From Scytolyngbya sp. HA4215-MV1 (GTDB taxonomy: Bacteria; Cyanobacteriota; Cyanobacteriia; Leptolyngbyales; Leptolyngbyaceae), in assembly GCA_019359045.1 (NCBI GenBank), contig JAHHIA010000007.1, forward strand, positions 1 through 64,000: 64,000 nt of DNA. Direction: 5' to 3'. The notes below the pieces were generated by a model. That model did not search any database. It had not been told where the DNA came from and was given only the letters and a program-made list of their open reading frames with translations. Positions 1-7,161 of this stretch are shown here, in pieces; within the stretch, counting starts at the first letter, position 1, and each line of letters starts with the position of its first letter. Made by a program: the position numbers and the translations under genes.

Positions 1-21
1 TGTTCGATGTAGCTTGCTTCC

Positions 22-141
22 CTAAGGGTACTGTCGTCCACAGTCATGGCATTTGAATCGTTGTTTACCGTTGTGGATGCGACCGTTCTTCACCGTTTTG
101 GCGGAGGCACAAAGGGGGCAGGCAGGCGAAGCTTGGGAATC
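22..141 (-). pseudogene. IS1-type InsA zinc-ribbon remnant
   Basis: Reading the minus strand, about 40 codons ending in TAG at 22-24 encode a CPLC pair, a KNGRIHNGKQRFKC stretch and a CHDCGRQ pair. This is the arrangement of the N-terminal zinc ribbon of IS1-family InsA proteins. No start codon and no downstream InsB are visible, and a stop lies soon upstream in frame. I read it as a broken insertion-sequence remnant. Confidence 0.4.
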
Positions 142-156
142 TGCGGGGTGTAGCGG

Positions 157-765
157 CTAACCTGCATTGAATAACTGCTCTGCTGTCATTTCTAAATCGC
201 CCAGAGTAGGGGAGACGATCTCAGTGTTGCCTCTCAGTTGCTGCAACTGATACTCACCATTGATCAGTTCGCAGATTGTGAGTACAGGTTGTTTTGGATT
301 GCCAATGTGTCTAGCCGCTGCCAGTCCCAAGTAATCCAGAATCCAGTATTCTCCCACCCCCATCTCCTCATAGTCGGGTATTTTTCGTTCGTAATCGTCG
401 CGCCAATTTGTACTGGTAACTTCAACAATCAGTTTTGCTGTTTTGCCTGCCGTGATGGTACTTTCTTTCTTCCACCTTGGGTTTTCGTCGATCGTCTCTT
501 CATCCAGAACCGCTACATCGGGTAGAAAGCCACTTTTGGTGCTAGAAGGTTTAATTGAGCAGGTGCGAGGGATGAAGTAGTTCAAATGCTGTCGATCAAT
601 CGCTGCCCAAAACTTACGAGCCAAAAATCCTGCAATTTTTTCATGCGCTCCAGTTGGCTTTACCTCGACAATTACCCCATCAATCAACTCATACAGCTTC
701 CCGTCGTCGGGATACCACTCGATAAACTCTTCAAAATTTAGTGAGTATTCCAGCGCTTGAACCAT
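157..765 (-). CDS. Uma2 family (DUF820) putative endonuclease
   Basis: A 202-residue protein of the Uma2/DUF820 family, restriction-endonuclease-fold proteins that are greatly expanded in cyanobacteria; their substrate is unknown. It shows the family landmarks: an N-terminal F.EW...DGKLYELIDG.. segment, the PDVAVLDE strand near residue 85 (the PD of the PD-(D/E)xK-like core), and AKLIVEVTS near residue 113 followed by K.PDYEEMGVGEYWILD. Length is normal for an intact member. The gene starts 16 nt after the stop of the nucleotidyltransferase gene on the same strand, so the two may be co-transcribed. No active-site loss is apparent. Confidence 0.9.
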   Translation of the reverse strand: MVQALEYSLNFEEFIEWYPDDGKLYELIDGVIVEVKPTGAHEKIAGFLARKFWAAIDRQHLNYFIPRTCSIKPSSTKSGFLPDVAVLDEETIDENPRWKKESTITAGKTAKLIVEVTSTNWRDDYERKIPDYEEMGVGEYWILDYLGLAAARHIGNPKQPVLTICELINGEYQLQQLRGNTEIVSPTLGDLEMTAEQLFNAG

Positions 766-780
766 TGCGATCGCCCTCCC

Positions 781-1638
781 CTAAATTCCAGCTTCTTGAA
801 AAGACTGATTCAAAGCTTCTACGAGTTCTAGACGTGCAGCCCAGTCCACCAGATATCCGTAGTCCAAGTCGTTTCGCTGGAGTTTTAAGACTCCTAAGAT
901 GTCCCGTTTTTGCTTTTGCGAGTCGTTGTTATGGACTTTAGCCCAAAGGAGTTTTTGTAAAATAATGTCTTCTGCTGAGCAAACGTAGATACTACCTTTA
1001 TTTGAAATAGGGATGAGACACCGTCTATTCATCTTGCTGCGACTAAAAGGGTCACTTTTAAGAATGAAAATGTCTGCTTTTTCTATAGTTTCGTTGTCCA
1101 CTATATTGAATGACTTGAACGGGTGAGGAGACCTTACAGCCTCAGAAACGGCACCTTCACTGATATAAAAATCTTCTGCTAAAAAAGCCTGAATCAAATC
1201 AGGTATCTGAATGTCAGAGACTTCGATAACCAGGTCTAAATCTTCGGTATTCCGATTCTCACCCAGCAAAGAACTAGCGACAGAACCACCTACATAGTAG
1301 GGAATACCAATCGGCTTCAGGATGGCAGCAATCTTTCGAGTGAAAGCAATTGGATCTTCAATCACCACTGCCCCCTCAGGATTAATTAACTTGTTCAGCC
1401 ACTCTTCTCCCAATCGTCGTCTCAGGTAGTGTGTTCGTGCAAATTCAGGTGGGTTATTTACTAGTGCAAACTCCCTTGAAGAACGATTTAGCGATATAAA
1501 TCGTTCTACTCGTTTGAGAGGGCTGAGTTTGCGTAAAAGATTGAACTGCAAGACATCAATATCAATGCTTGTGTCTTCTGCTTGTGGCTTGTAGCCAGGT
1601 TTGACGGTGGCAAGGGGAATGGGTGGCACGATAGTCAA
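781..1638 (-). CDS. Nucleotidyltransferase-fold protein (AbiEii-like)
   Basis: A 285-residue protein whose central part has a polymerase-beta/MNT-type nucleotidyltransferase core: GGSVASSLLGENRNTEDLDL near residues 118-137, with GGS and the D.D metal-binding pair intact. The rest resembles AbiEii-like nucleotidyltransferases, some of which act in toxin-antitoxin or phage-abortive systems. The N-terminal 100 residues are basic and unassigned. Translation seems to begin at TTG (1636-1638), which overlaps the TGA of the small upstream ORF (TTGA), so coupling is likely. The upstream genes encode a ribbon-helix-helix protein and a 41-residue peptide. A role as a toxin-like nucleotidyltransferase is an inference from family and context. 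Confidence 0.7.
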   Translation of the reverse strand: MTIVPPIPLATVKPGYKPQAEDTSIDIDVLQFNLLRKLSPLKRVERFISLNRSSREFALVNNPPEFARTHYLRRRLGEEWLNKLINPEGAVVIEDPIAFTRKIAAILKPIGIPYYVGGSVASSLLGENRNTEDLDLVIEVSDIQIPDLIQAFLAEDFYISEGAVSEAVRSPHPFKSFNIVDNETIEKADIFILKSDPFSRSKMNRRCLIPISNKGSIYVCSAEDIILQKLLWAKVHNNDSQKQKRDILGVLKLQRNDLDYGYLVDWAARLELVEALNQSFQEAGI

Positions 1639-1760
1639 ACTCCAGAAGTTGCAAGTATGGAAATAATCCAGTCACCATCCCGAATGCTGACAACTGGGGC
1701 GGGAACTGCGATCGCAGGCAGTGGGCAGAGAAACAGGACTGGTAGCAAGTATTTCAGCAT
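1635..1760 (-). CDS. 41-aa putative secreted peptide (possibly truncated gene)
   Basis: A short ORF encoding 41 residues. It starts with a clear signal-peptide-like segment (MLKYLLPVLFLCPLPAIA) followed by VVSIRDGDW, which resembles the first strand of staphylococcal-nuclease-like domains. The protein stops soon after, so this may be the 5' stub of a lost secreted nuclease rather than a functional peptide. It sits between the RHH gene and the nucleotidyltransferase gene, and its stop overlaps the next start. Confidence 0.4.
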   Translation of the reverse strand: MLKYLLPVLFLCPLPAIAVPAPVVSIRDGDWIISILATSGV

Positions 1761-1772
1761 TTGTGATCGCCC

Positions 1773-1955
1773 TTACTTCTTCTCTTTGAGTTGCTGTTCT
1801 TTGGTGGCTCTTGTATCCTCCCAATCCTCCATCATCCTTTCCGCAAAGTAGGACAACAGAGAGCTGACTGTCCTCCCTTCACGTTCTGCCCTGATCTGAA
1901 GTTTCTCAGCCAAAGCATCTGGGACTGTTGTGAAAAGTTTCTTCGCCACGCTCAT
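1773..1955 (-). CDS. Ribbon-helix-helix (CopG-like) small protein
   Basis: A 60-residue protein with an N-terminal strand (KKLFTTVPDALAEKLQIRAE) followed by two helices (GRTVSSLLSYFAERMMEDW). This is the ribbon-helix-helix fold of CopG/Arc-type DNA binders and antitoxins. The charged C-terminal tail is short. It is the first gene of the minus-strand group that continues with the 41-aa peptide and the nucleotidyltransferase, so it is plausibly the operon's repressor or antitoxin. A gap of 12 nt separates it from the next start. Confidence 0.7.
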   Translation of the reverse strand: MSVAKKLFTTVPDALAEKLQIRAEREGRTVSSLLSYFAERMMEDWEDTRATKEQQLKEKK

Positions 1956-2059
1956 TAAAGATCAATTCCTCTTAAATACTACTCATTCGCAACCATTTAG
2001 AAACAATAGTATCTCAAAGGTTGCTATATAGCTACTATAAAGCTACTATTTAGAGAATC

Positions 2060-2149
2060 GTTACGAAGTCCCTACAACCCGCCTACGAAGTTCGTAGCGA
2101 ACCCCTTATGAAATCAGTACGAAATCCCTACGAAGAGGTATGAACCCCT
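2060..2149. repeat. Degenerate TACGAA/TATGAA direct repeats, operator- or iteron-like
   Basis: The 90 bases before the HTH gene hold repeated words of the form TACGAA(A/G)TCCCTAC and TATGAACCCC, plus one near-palindrome, TACGAAGTTCGTA. Spacing is about 10-30 bp. Such arrays in front of a DNA-binding protein gene are typical of operators or iterons. Which of the two applies cannot be told here. Confidence 0.4.
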
Positions 2150-2728
2150 ATGAACCGACCCCACACGTTACGCAGCATTGCAGATGAAATTGGACGCGAT
2201 AAGCGCACTGTGCAGGCGTGGTATTCAGCAGAAAAGGCAGAGAGAGGTGAATTTGGCGAGTTGATCGACGGCACCCGTCGCTTTAACGATGAAGAGCGCG
2301 AATGGCTGGTCAGTCACTACTGCGAAACTGCAACCAGCAGCAAAACTCTAATCACTCCGGTATCTGTTGAAACTGGCAATCACTCTCTGGTTCTCGCCTC
2401 TCCCCAATTGCCTCAAACCTATAGCCTTGAAAGCTGGCGCCAGTCTGAAGCCATCAGCTTTGAAGCCTCTTTGGCAGTGGCAGAGCATTTCTTGCAAGTT
2501 GCTGACCAAGTTACAAGCGCGATGTAACTTGACATCCAGACTCGTCAGCAGAAATTGCAACAGACCCGGCAAGCCAAAGACAAGATCGCCAGCAAGAAAC
2601 AAAAACTGGAACTTGAAGCGCGGCTTTACCAACTCCAAACTTCGCAACTTGACAGCGCTCAAACCCAAGAAACGCAGGGCTTACAGGCTGCTCTGTCTGC
2701 ATTGCAAAAACTGGGAAAGCCCGAATGA
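2150..2728 (+). pseudogene. HTH protein with coiled-coil tail, interrupted by in-frame TAA
   Basis: The first 125 codons encode a helix-turn-helix-type N-terminus (LRSIADEIGRDKRTVQAWYS) and a central region ending at TAA (2525-2527). Directly after this stop the same frame continues open for 66 more codons to TGA at 2726-2728. That extension encodes a Gln/Lys-rich helical segment (LDIQTRQQKLQQTRQAKDKI...), which reads as a natural coiled-coil continuation. The simplest reading is a CAA-to-TAA nonsense change in a 192-codon gene. The 125-aa product alone could still be made. It overlaps the next small gene by ATGA. The family was not recognised. Confidence 0.55.
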
Positions 2729-2832
2729 TTCTCCTAATCCTCGCCCTGGCGCTCTTTGTCGGGGTGGGGATTTGGGCGATCGCCCTGGCAACAACGAACC
2801 ACTGCTTACCCAACAACACCCAACACCCATGA
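2725..2832 (+). CDS. 35-aa single-pass membrane peptide
   Basis: The ATG overlaps the TGA of the preceding frame (ATGA), and the 35-codon ORF encodes one hydrophobic helix (MILLILALALFVGVGIWAIA) with a short polar tail. Its own TGA overlaps the ATG of the next gene. This tight chain of overlaps is the main evidence that it is real. Function is unknown. Confidence 0.45.
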   Translation: MILLILALALFVGVGIWAIALATTNHCLPNNTQHP

Positions 2833-3059
2833 CCGAGTTATTGAAAACTGCTGGCAAGGGTTCACTGGATGCAGACTGTTGGACGATCGATGAATTCTAC
2901 CAGGCATCTCAGTCGATGGACTTGAACCCCTTGATTGGTCAAATTCTGGCAAAAGGCGCAAAGACAAAAGGCAAAGTCAGCATCATCTCGCAGTTGGACA
3001 CACTCGAAGCCCACGGGCTTAAGGGAACTCGACACGCGATCGACTTGCCCGCGTTCTGA
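2829..3059 (+). CDS. 76-aa hypothetical protein of the HTH unit
   Basis: A small protein beginning MTELLKTAGKGSLDADCWTI, with no recognised family. The start is chosen because its ATG overlaps the stop of the membrane peptide (ATGA). The C-terminal part (ISQLDTLEAHGLKGTRHAID) looks like the end of a small winged-helix or regulatory domain, but this is only an impression. It belongs to the same compact transcription unit as the interrupted HTH gene. Confidence 0.5.
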   Translation: MTELLKTAGKGSLDADCWTIDEFYQASQSMDLNPLIGQILAKGAKTKGKVSIISQLDTLEAHGLKGTRHAIDLPAF

Positions 3060-3085
3060 TTGCGCCAGTTAGGGCAGAAGATGAG

Positions 3086-3487
3086 ATGGGTGAGCCGCAT
3101 CCGACCGGGCAATATTTGGTTACCTTCCCCGGTGAGCCAACTCAAAAGTGGACAGTACCGCAATGGATGCTTTCCGACTTGAATCAGTTTGGTCAACCTG
3201 ACCCGGTTCTGTGGGTGCTGAATCGCATTCCTGAACTTAAATCGGGATATGAACCGCCAAAGACAGCGCAAGCCCATCCAGCACCCACACAACAACAACG
3301 GAATCAACAAGCATTGGTGAGGAATTCGCACTCGATCGCGCAGAGTTGGAACGGCTTTACTCGATCGGGCAAAGTCAGTCTCAATCCGCTTCGACTCCAC
3401 AGCACTGATATCAGCCCTCCATCAGTGGTCAATCAGAGATCGGATCAGTGGTCAATCAGCAAATTATCAGTGGTTATGAAATGGTGA
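3086..3487 (+). pseudogene. Hypothetical protein with probable internal frameshift
   Basis: The reading frame from ATG 3086 encodes 133 residues. The first 55 (GQYLVTFPGEPTQKWTVPQW...) look like a normal protein, but the second half becomes basic and irregular. From about 3251 a different frame on the same strand is open to TGA at about 3400-3402. It gives a Ser/Thr-rich linker followed by a good amphipathic helix (GEEFALDRAELERLYSIGQ). I infer a one-base frameshift near 3250. The open frame also extends upstream to 3023 without an ATG, so the start is uncertain. Family not recognised. Confidence 0.4.
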
Positions 3488-3568
3488 ATTTCTGTAGAAA
3501 ATAGCTAAAATAAAGCCCTATGATCATTGGACTGTGAGCTTCAACATATTCAATCACAAGCAATATTT

Positions 3569-4459
3569 TTAGAGATAATCTCGAATCTCTTTGGGTAATT
3601 TTTGATCATCGCGAGCATATACATTCCCTGGCTTCCACCCTTCAACTGTCTTGATAGCTTCAGCAAAGACACTCAGTTGTTCATCAGCCATTGTATCTAC
3701 AAAGGTATCCACTCTAACTCCCATACGTTTAGCAACAGCTTGGGCATATTTAATCGGGTCATTGTTCCCATCTCCTTTTGGGGCGTATTTGCCCATGGCT
3801 TGGGCGACCGTTATATGTCCATAACCTTGTAAAACCTTGATAATTGCCATGAACCCTGTCATCTCATCGGGAAAAATGGCAAAGTCTCCTACCTTTTGAG
3901 TATGGTACTTCTTCCCAGGATAAGCACCATACGCCTCTCCGCTCCGAATATTGCCTGGATTTCGGGCAACCCAAGAAACCGTTCCGCCTTGACGCACTTC
4001 ATCGTCGTAGATCACATACTTTTTGCCACCGCTAACCTTGACATCACCTGGTACAAAAAAGTTTTCCCTCATGGGGCGCAGGAACATATTGGGGTCAGGT
4101 TCATAGGGATGTTCAATGCTATCAGAATCCATCTGGACACTTGGTGTTACAGAATCAAGCCGACTTATCACATTATTAGCAGTCTGATGTTTTTTCGGTT
4201 CTTCCGGCGAGGGTGATTTGCAAGTGTTCAACTTGGTTTGAATAGCACCCCGCACAGGCGCATGAGAAAACAAGTCCACATGAGAAAAATCAGCAGTAGC
4301 AGCTTTTACGTCCTCTGTGCCAACCTGCTCAGATAGATAGTCACTCCACGGGCGCGTCTGAATCCTGGTTGCTAGGTGAGTTGAAGGCTGATTTTGACCT
4401 TGAAAGTGGGCGTGGGACATTAATTCACCAAATTCGACAGGACAGCATTTTTTAGACAA
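3569..4459 (-). CDS. Putative eCIS-type effector with C-terminal lysozyme-like domain
   Basis: A 296-residue protein. Residues 1-85 resemble the leader found before DUF4157 domains in cargo of extracellular contractile injection systems (eCIS): a polar stretch and then FSHVDLFSHAPVRGAIQTKLN. After a low-complexity linker, residues 150-290 form a domain with ARNPGNIRSG, an FAIFP turn, ITVAQAMGKYAPKGDGNNDP and repeated YAQAVAKRMG helices. This domain resembles small phage muramidase or structural-lysozyme modules. The prediction is a peptidoglycan-active cargo protein. No injection-system structural genes lie in this window, so the partner apparatus is not seen. The domain assignment is by motif recognition only. 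Confidence 0.55.
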   Translation of the reverse strand: MSKKCCPVEFGELMSHAHFQGQNQPSTHLATRIQTRPWSDYLSEQVGTEDVKAATADFSHVDLFSHAPVRGAIQTKLNTCKSPSPEEPKKHQTANNVISRLDSVTPSVQMDSDSIEHPYEPDPNMFLRPMRENFFVPGDVKVSGGKKYVIYDDEVRQGGTVSWVARNPGNIRSGEAYGAYPGKKYHTQKVGDFAIFPDEMTGFMAIIKVLQGYGHITVAQAMGKYAPKGDGNNDPIKYAQAVAKRMGVRVDTFVDTMADEQLSVFAEAIKTVEGWKPGNVYARDDQKLPKEIRDYL

Positions 4460-4520
4460 TCAAGAATTAACTTGATTTTCTACCCCGGGACAGCTTTTGC
4501 CAACTAAAGTTTAAGAACTG

Positions 4521-4556
4521 CAAAAACAAAATCCCCAGCAGTGGGGACGCTGGGGA
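4521..4556 (-). terminator. Rho-independent terminator after the 101-aa gene
   Basis: Arms TCCCCAGC (4532-4539) and GCTGGGGA (4549-4556) form a GC-rich hairpin. On the minus strand it is followed by a T-rich run (TTTTGTTTTTG). It lies 44 nt beyond the stop of the minus-strand gene ending at 4600. Confidence 0.75.
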
Positions 4557-4599
4557 ATGTTGACATGTCGATGAAGGAGAGAGGAGAGCTAGAAGCCGC

Positions 4600-4905
4600 T
4601 CATGCCGCCTGAAGAGACTCAACCAAGGAAACCACTTTAGCTTCATATAAAGCAGAGATCGGTTGAATGAGGGCTTGAACGATTTCATCACTGGAATGCA
4701 ACATGCCGTCCGATCTAACTTGACAAGTGCTGAGCCAGTCCCGATTGTGTTCGAAGAGAGCGTTCATCAACTGCGAGTAACTGATAGAACCTGGATTCGA
4801 GTTTGAGCAAGCCACGCGCAGGTAATAGGAAACTCGTAATTGAAAAGGGACATCGCTCATTTGAAGCTTTTGACGGGCAACTTGTAATTTCTTTGCAGTA
4901 GACAT
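4600..4905 (-). CDS. Conserved-looking 101-aa hypothetical protein
   Basis: A 101-residue mostly helical protein (MSTAKKLQVARQKLQMSDVP...) with no recognised domain. It has a clear start, ends in front of a good terminator and has its own upstream gap, which support it as a real single-gene unit. It contains two cysteines (VACSNSN, STCQVR) and no signal peptide or membrane segment. The location between a putative injected effector and a DUF4278 protein gives no functional hint. Confidence 0.6.
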   Translation of the reverse strand: MSTAKKLQVARQKLQMSDVPFQLRVSYYLRVACSNSNPGSISYSQLMNALFEHNRDWLSTCQVRSDGMLHSSDEIVQALIQPISALYEAKVVSLVESLQAA

Positions 4906-4974
4906 GATGGAACTCCAAAAATAAAGAGGGGAGCAGGCTTAGATGCGGTCAAAGATCAACGATGAAGATTTTAG

Positions 4975-5151
4975 TTACTGATAGCGCCAGTTGATGGCTT
5001 GAGGTTTGCGATAGGCAGCGATCGGCGTAGGGGTTTCGCTGTAGATTTCCCCAGGAGCCTGAAAACGCCAATTCAGAGCTTGGGGTTTGCGGTAGAGGCT
5101 CGGTTCAGCGGGAGTGTAGGGAAGTGTTTGACCGCGATAAATGAGTTGCAT
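4975..5151 (-). CDS. DUF4278 domain micro-protein
   Basis: A 58-codon ORF. It begins MQLIYRGQTLPYTP and contains two copies of the short motif YRKPQA(L/I)NWR(F/Y)Q, one in the middle and one at the very C-terminus. This is the signature of the cyanobacterial DUF4278 family, whose function is unknown. Length and motif order match the family, so I regard the gene as intact. The ATG is preceded by a GGAAAACG stretch that could serve as a weak ribosome site. Confidence 0.8.
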   Translation of the reverse strand: MQLIYRGQTLPYTPAEPSLYRKPQALNWRFQAPGEIYSETPTPIAAYRKPQAINWRYQ

Positions 5152-5621
5152 GACGTTTTCCTTTGGCGTATTAGCTCTGTGGCTTACATAATTAATAATC
5201 CCGTGTTTTCCAATTTGGCGAAGTGATAGGAACCGAGGAACTATGTGAGCTTTGACAGCACGATCGTTGAGCTATGCCAAAGCTCATAGTGATTGAAATA
5301 GGGTCTATCGAAAGACTTAGATCACTGAAAGCAGTCGTCACGCCCTCCCCATTGTTTTACCGCAGCAGCAGTCCTACGAGCCGTGCCGCGCAGGCAACAT
5401 GCCATCAACAAGACGGAGCGCGCTGAGAGACTCCTCCAGGCAGCTTGCCAAGCCCTCATGCGTCTTGTCGCAAATTTTGTGTAAACACAAATAAGCGAGA
5501 GTCTTCAAAAGCACAGCTAGAAAGAAGCTTCAGCAGATTCTCGGAATCCGTTTAGTCCAAATTTAATTCAATAGTCTTGGTATAAAATTTACAAACGCAT
5601 GAGCAGAAGCTTGTTTGAGTG
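5152..5621. other. Intergenic stretch without recognised gene
   Basis: About 470 bases between the DUF4278 gene and the cyAbrB gene. The short ORF at 4999-5226 is a shadow of DUF4278. I see no convincing protein, tRNA or terminator. The AT-rich part near 5490-5600 may hold the end of the cyAbrB transcript. Confidence 0.5.
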
Positions 5622-6086
5622 TTATTTAGCCGTCTGCACCGTTGCAGAGAGCAGCAGAAGCGCTTGGCGACTAATCTGCATCGTGCTGCTATCGCCAGAG
5701 TCCAGCTGCTTGAGCTGAAGATGTTTGCGCCCCAGGACCAACTCAAAGGTATCACCCGACTGGAGCCCCATTTGCTGGGTATACACGGTCCCGATCAACA
5801 ATTGCCCATTCGCTTGCACCGCGATCCGGTAACTCGCACGGCGTCCAGCCCGACTCCCCTCAACCGCTAGTTTATTGAGGGCAATGCCTTCCGCTTCAAT
5901 AAGAGCCTGCATGAACTGCAACAGGTTGACGCGCTCGACACCACCCTTCGTGACCGTGTAATAACCGCAGGCTTTCGCCTTCTGGGATTTGCTCAGAGTC
6001 GCTAACGTCTTTACCTTCTGGAGTAACGCTGCGCCTGTTAAGGGTTCGCTCGCCTTCTGTTCGCCATACCGTTGCTTTACTGCCAA
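5622..6086 (-). CDS. cyAbrB-type transcriptional regulator
   Basis: A 154-residue protein of the cyanobacterial AbrB family: LTGAALLQKVKTLATLSKSQ, then KACGYYTVTKGGVERVNLLQFMQAL, and a C-terminal AbrB-like strand region with QMGLQSGDTFELVLGRKHLQL. cyAbrB proteins are global regulators of nitrogen, carbon and redox genes. The start is odd. The frame begins only with TTG at 6084-6086, while an ATG at 6065-6067 lies one frame off and would give MANRK-ASEPLTG if one A were added near 6055. Either TTG is used or the 5' end carries a one-base deletion. The core is intact. Confidence 0.85.
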   Translation of the reverse strand: MAVKQRYGEQKASEPLTGAALLQKVKTLATLSKSQKAKACGYYTVTKGGVERVNLLQFMQALIEAEGIALNKLAVEGSRAGRRASYRIAVQANGQLLIGTVYTQQMGLQSGDTFELVLGRKHLQLKQLDSGDSSTMQISRQALLLLSATVQTAK

Positions 6087-6601
6087 GAACTTGCTATCTT
6101 GTCATGCTGGATTGTGGATCACCATGATGGACTGAGCGCTGAACGCGATCGCCGGTCAAAGCAGTGCAATTAGTGGTCGCACCACCAGCGGTTTTGCGGG
6201 GTGTACTAGTGGTCTGAACGCGTTTTGGACTAATTTTGATCGAAAGTGGGTAGTACAGAGGCATTTTTACCCGTTTGCAGCGGCTGAAAGCCCCATTCTA
6301 CATGGCACTTCTGCTCCCTTTGCAATGAACCAAGGCGATCGCTCGCTGAACTTTGATTGCTGTACACAACGAGGAGCAAGTCAGTCTCCTTGCCTTTACC
6401 GTAAGATGCTTTGACAAGCTTTGAATGAGGAAATAAAGTTGAGTGAAGCAACTGCTTTGTACTGCATGAGCTATTCCACATGAGTCGATCCCCCGAAGCA
6501 CCGCAACCATCTTATTTTTGGCCGCAAATCCGGATGGATTGAGACGGGTAGGGTAGGAGCTACGCGAAATCAAAGAAGGATTGCGGCGATCTCAAGAATG
6601 A
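6087..6601. other. Intergenic stretch, no supported gene
   Basis: About 500 bases upstream of cyAbrB. The minus-strand ORFs here (6230-6481, 6298-6573) have no recognisable family and an amino-acid composition typical of random frames. The interval probably contains the cyAbrB promoter and degraded sequence before the CHAT remnant. Confidence 0.5.
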
Positions 6602-7010
6602 AATTGCTTCAGACTCACTCCTTGTTTGCATGTACGTCCCCGCGATATTCAACGGGCGTTAGGGGACGAGCCGCCTCACATTGTCCATTTCGCCGGTCGG
6701 GGAGTGAAGTGCAGAGGGACTAATCTTTGAGGACGAGACAGGTATGCCTAAGGTTGTGGATGGGGCGGCGCTGGCAGAGTTATTTGCCCTCTTTGCCAAT
6801 CAGATTCAGTGTGTGGTGCTGAACGGGTGTTACTCGGAGGTGCAGGCCTAGGCGATCGCTCAGCGCATTGAGTACGTGATTGGCATTCGAGACGAGATCA
6901 GCAATGAGGCGCCGCTGGCGTTTGAGATCGGCTTTAATGATGCCCTGGGAGCCGGACGCGATATTGAATTTGCCCACAAGTTGGGGTATGACACCGTTCC
7001 TGGCAATTAA
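6602..7010 (+). pseudogene. Decayed CHAT (caspase-like) protease
   Basis: Translated fragments on the plus strand match the CHAT caspase-like domain: VRPRDIQRAL, PHIVHFAG, then in another frame FEDETGMPKVVDGAALAELF, CVVLNGCYSEVQA and EYVIGIRDEISNEAPLAF. Three lesions are visible. There is a frameshift near 6715-6725, a TAG stop at 6849-6851 inside the domain, and replacement of the catalytic His (HFAGRG instead of HFSGHG). The catalytic Cys (NGCYS) remains. The start and C-terminus are missing. It is a relative of the intact CHAT gene at 14427-15476. Confidence 0.75.
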
Positions 7011-7049
7011 GTACCACATCGCCTGAAACTTTGACTAGGAAGTGATTAC

Positions 7050-7098
7050 AGGCAGTGATGAGGGGTTGAGTTTAACTCAACCCCTCATCACTGCCTGT
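7050..7098. terminator. 49-bp perfect palindrome, probable bidirectional terminator
   Basis: Two 24-base arms (7050-7073 and 7075-7098) are exact reverse complements around a single T at 7074. The element lies between the CHAT remnant and the 3' end of the ABC transporter operon. No long T tract follows on either side. Transcription termination is the likely role, but a small mobile palindrome is possible. Confidence 0.6.
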
Positions 7099-7161
7099 CG
7101 CTTGTCATTTTGAGACTGTTCCTGCGGTCACTGCTCAGACAACTGATCGGGTGTGATGCCG

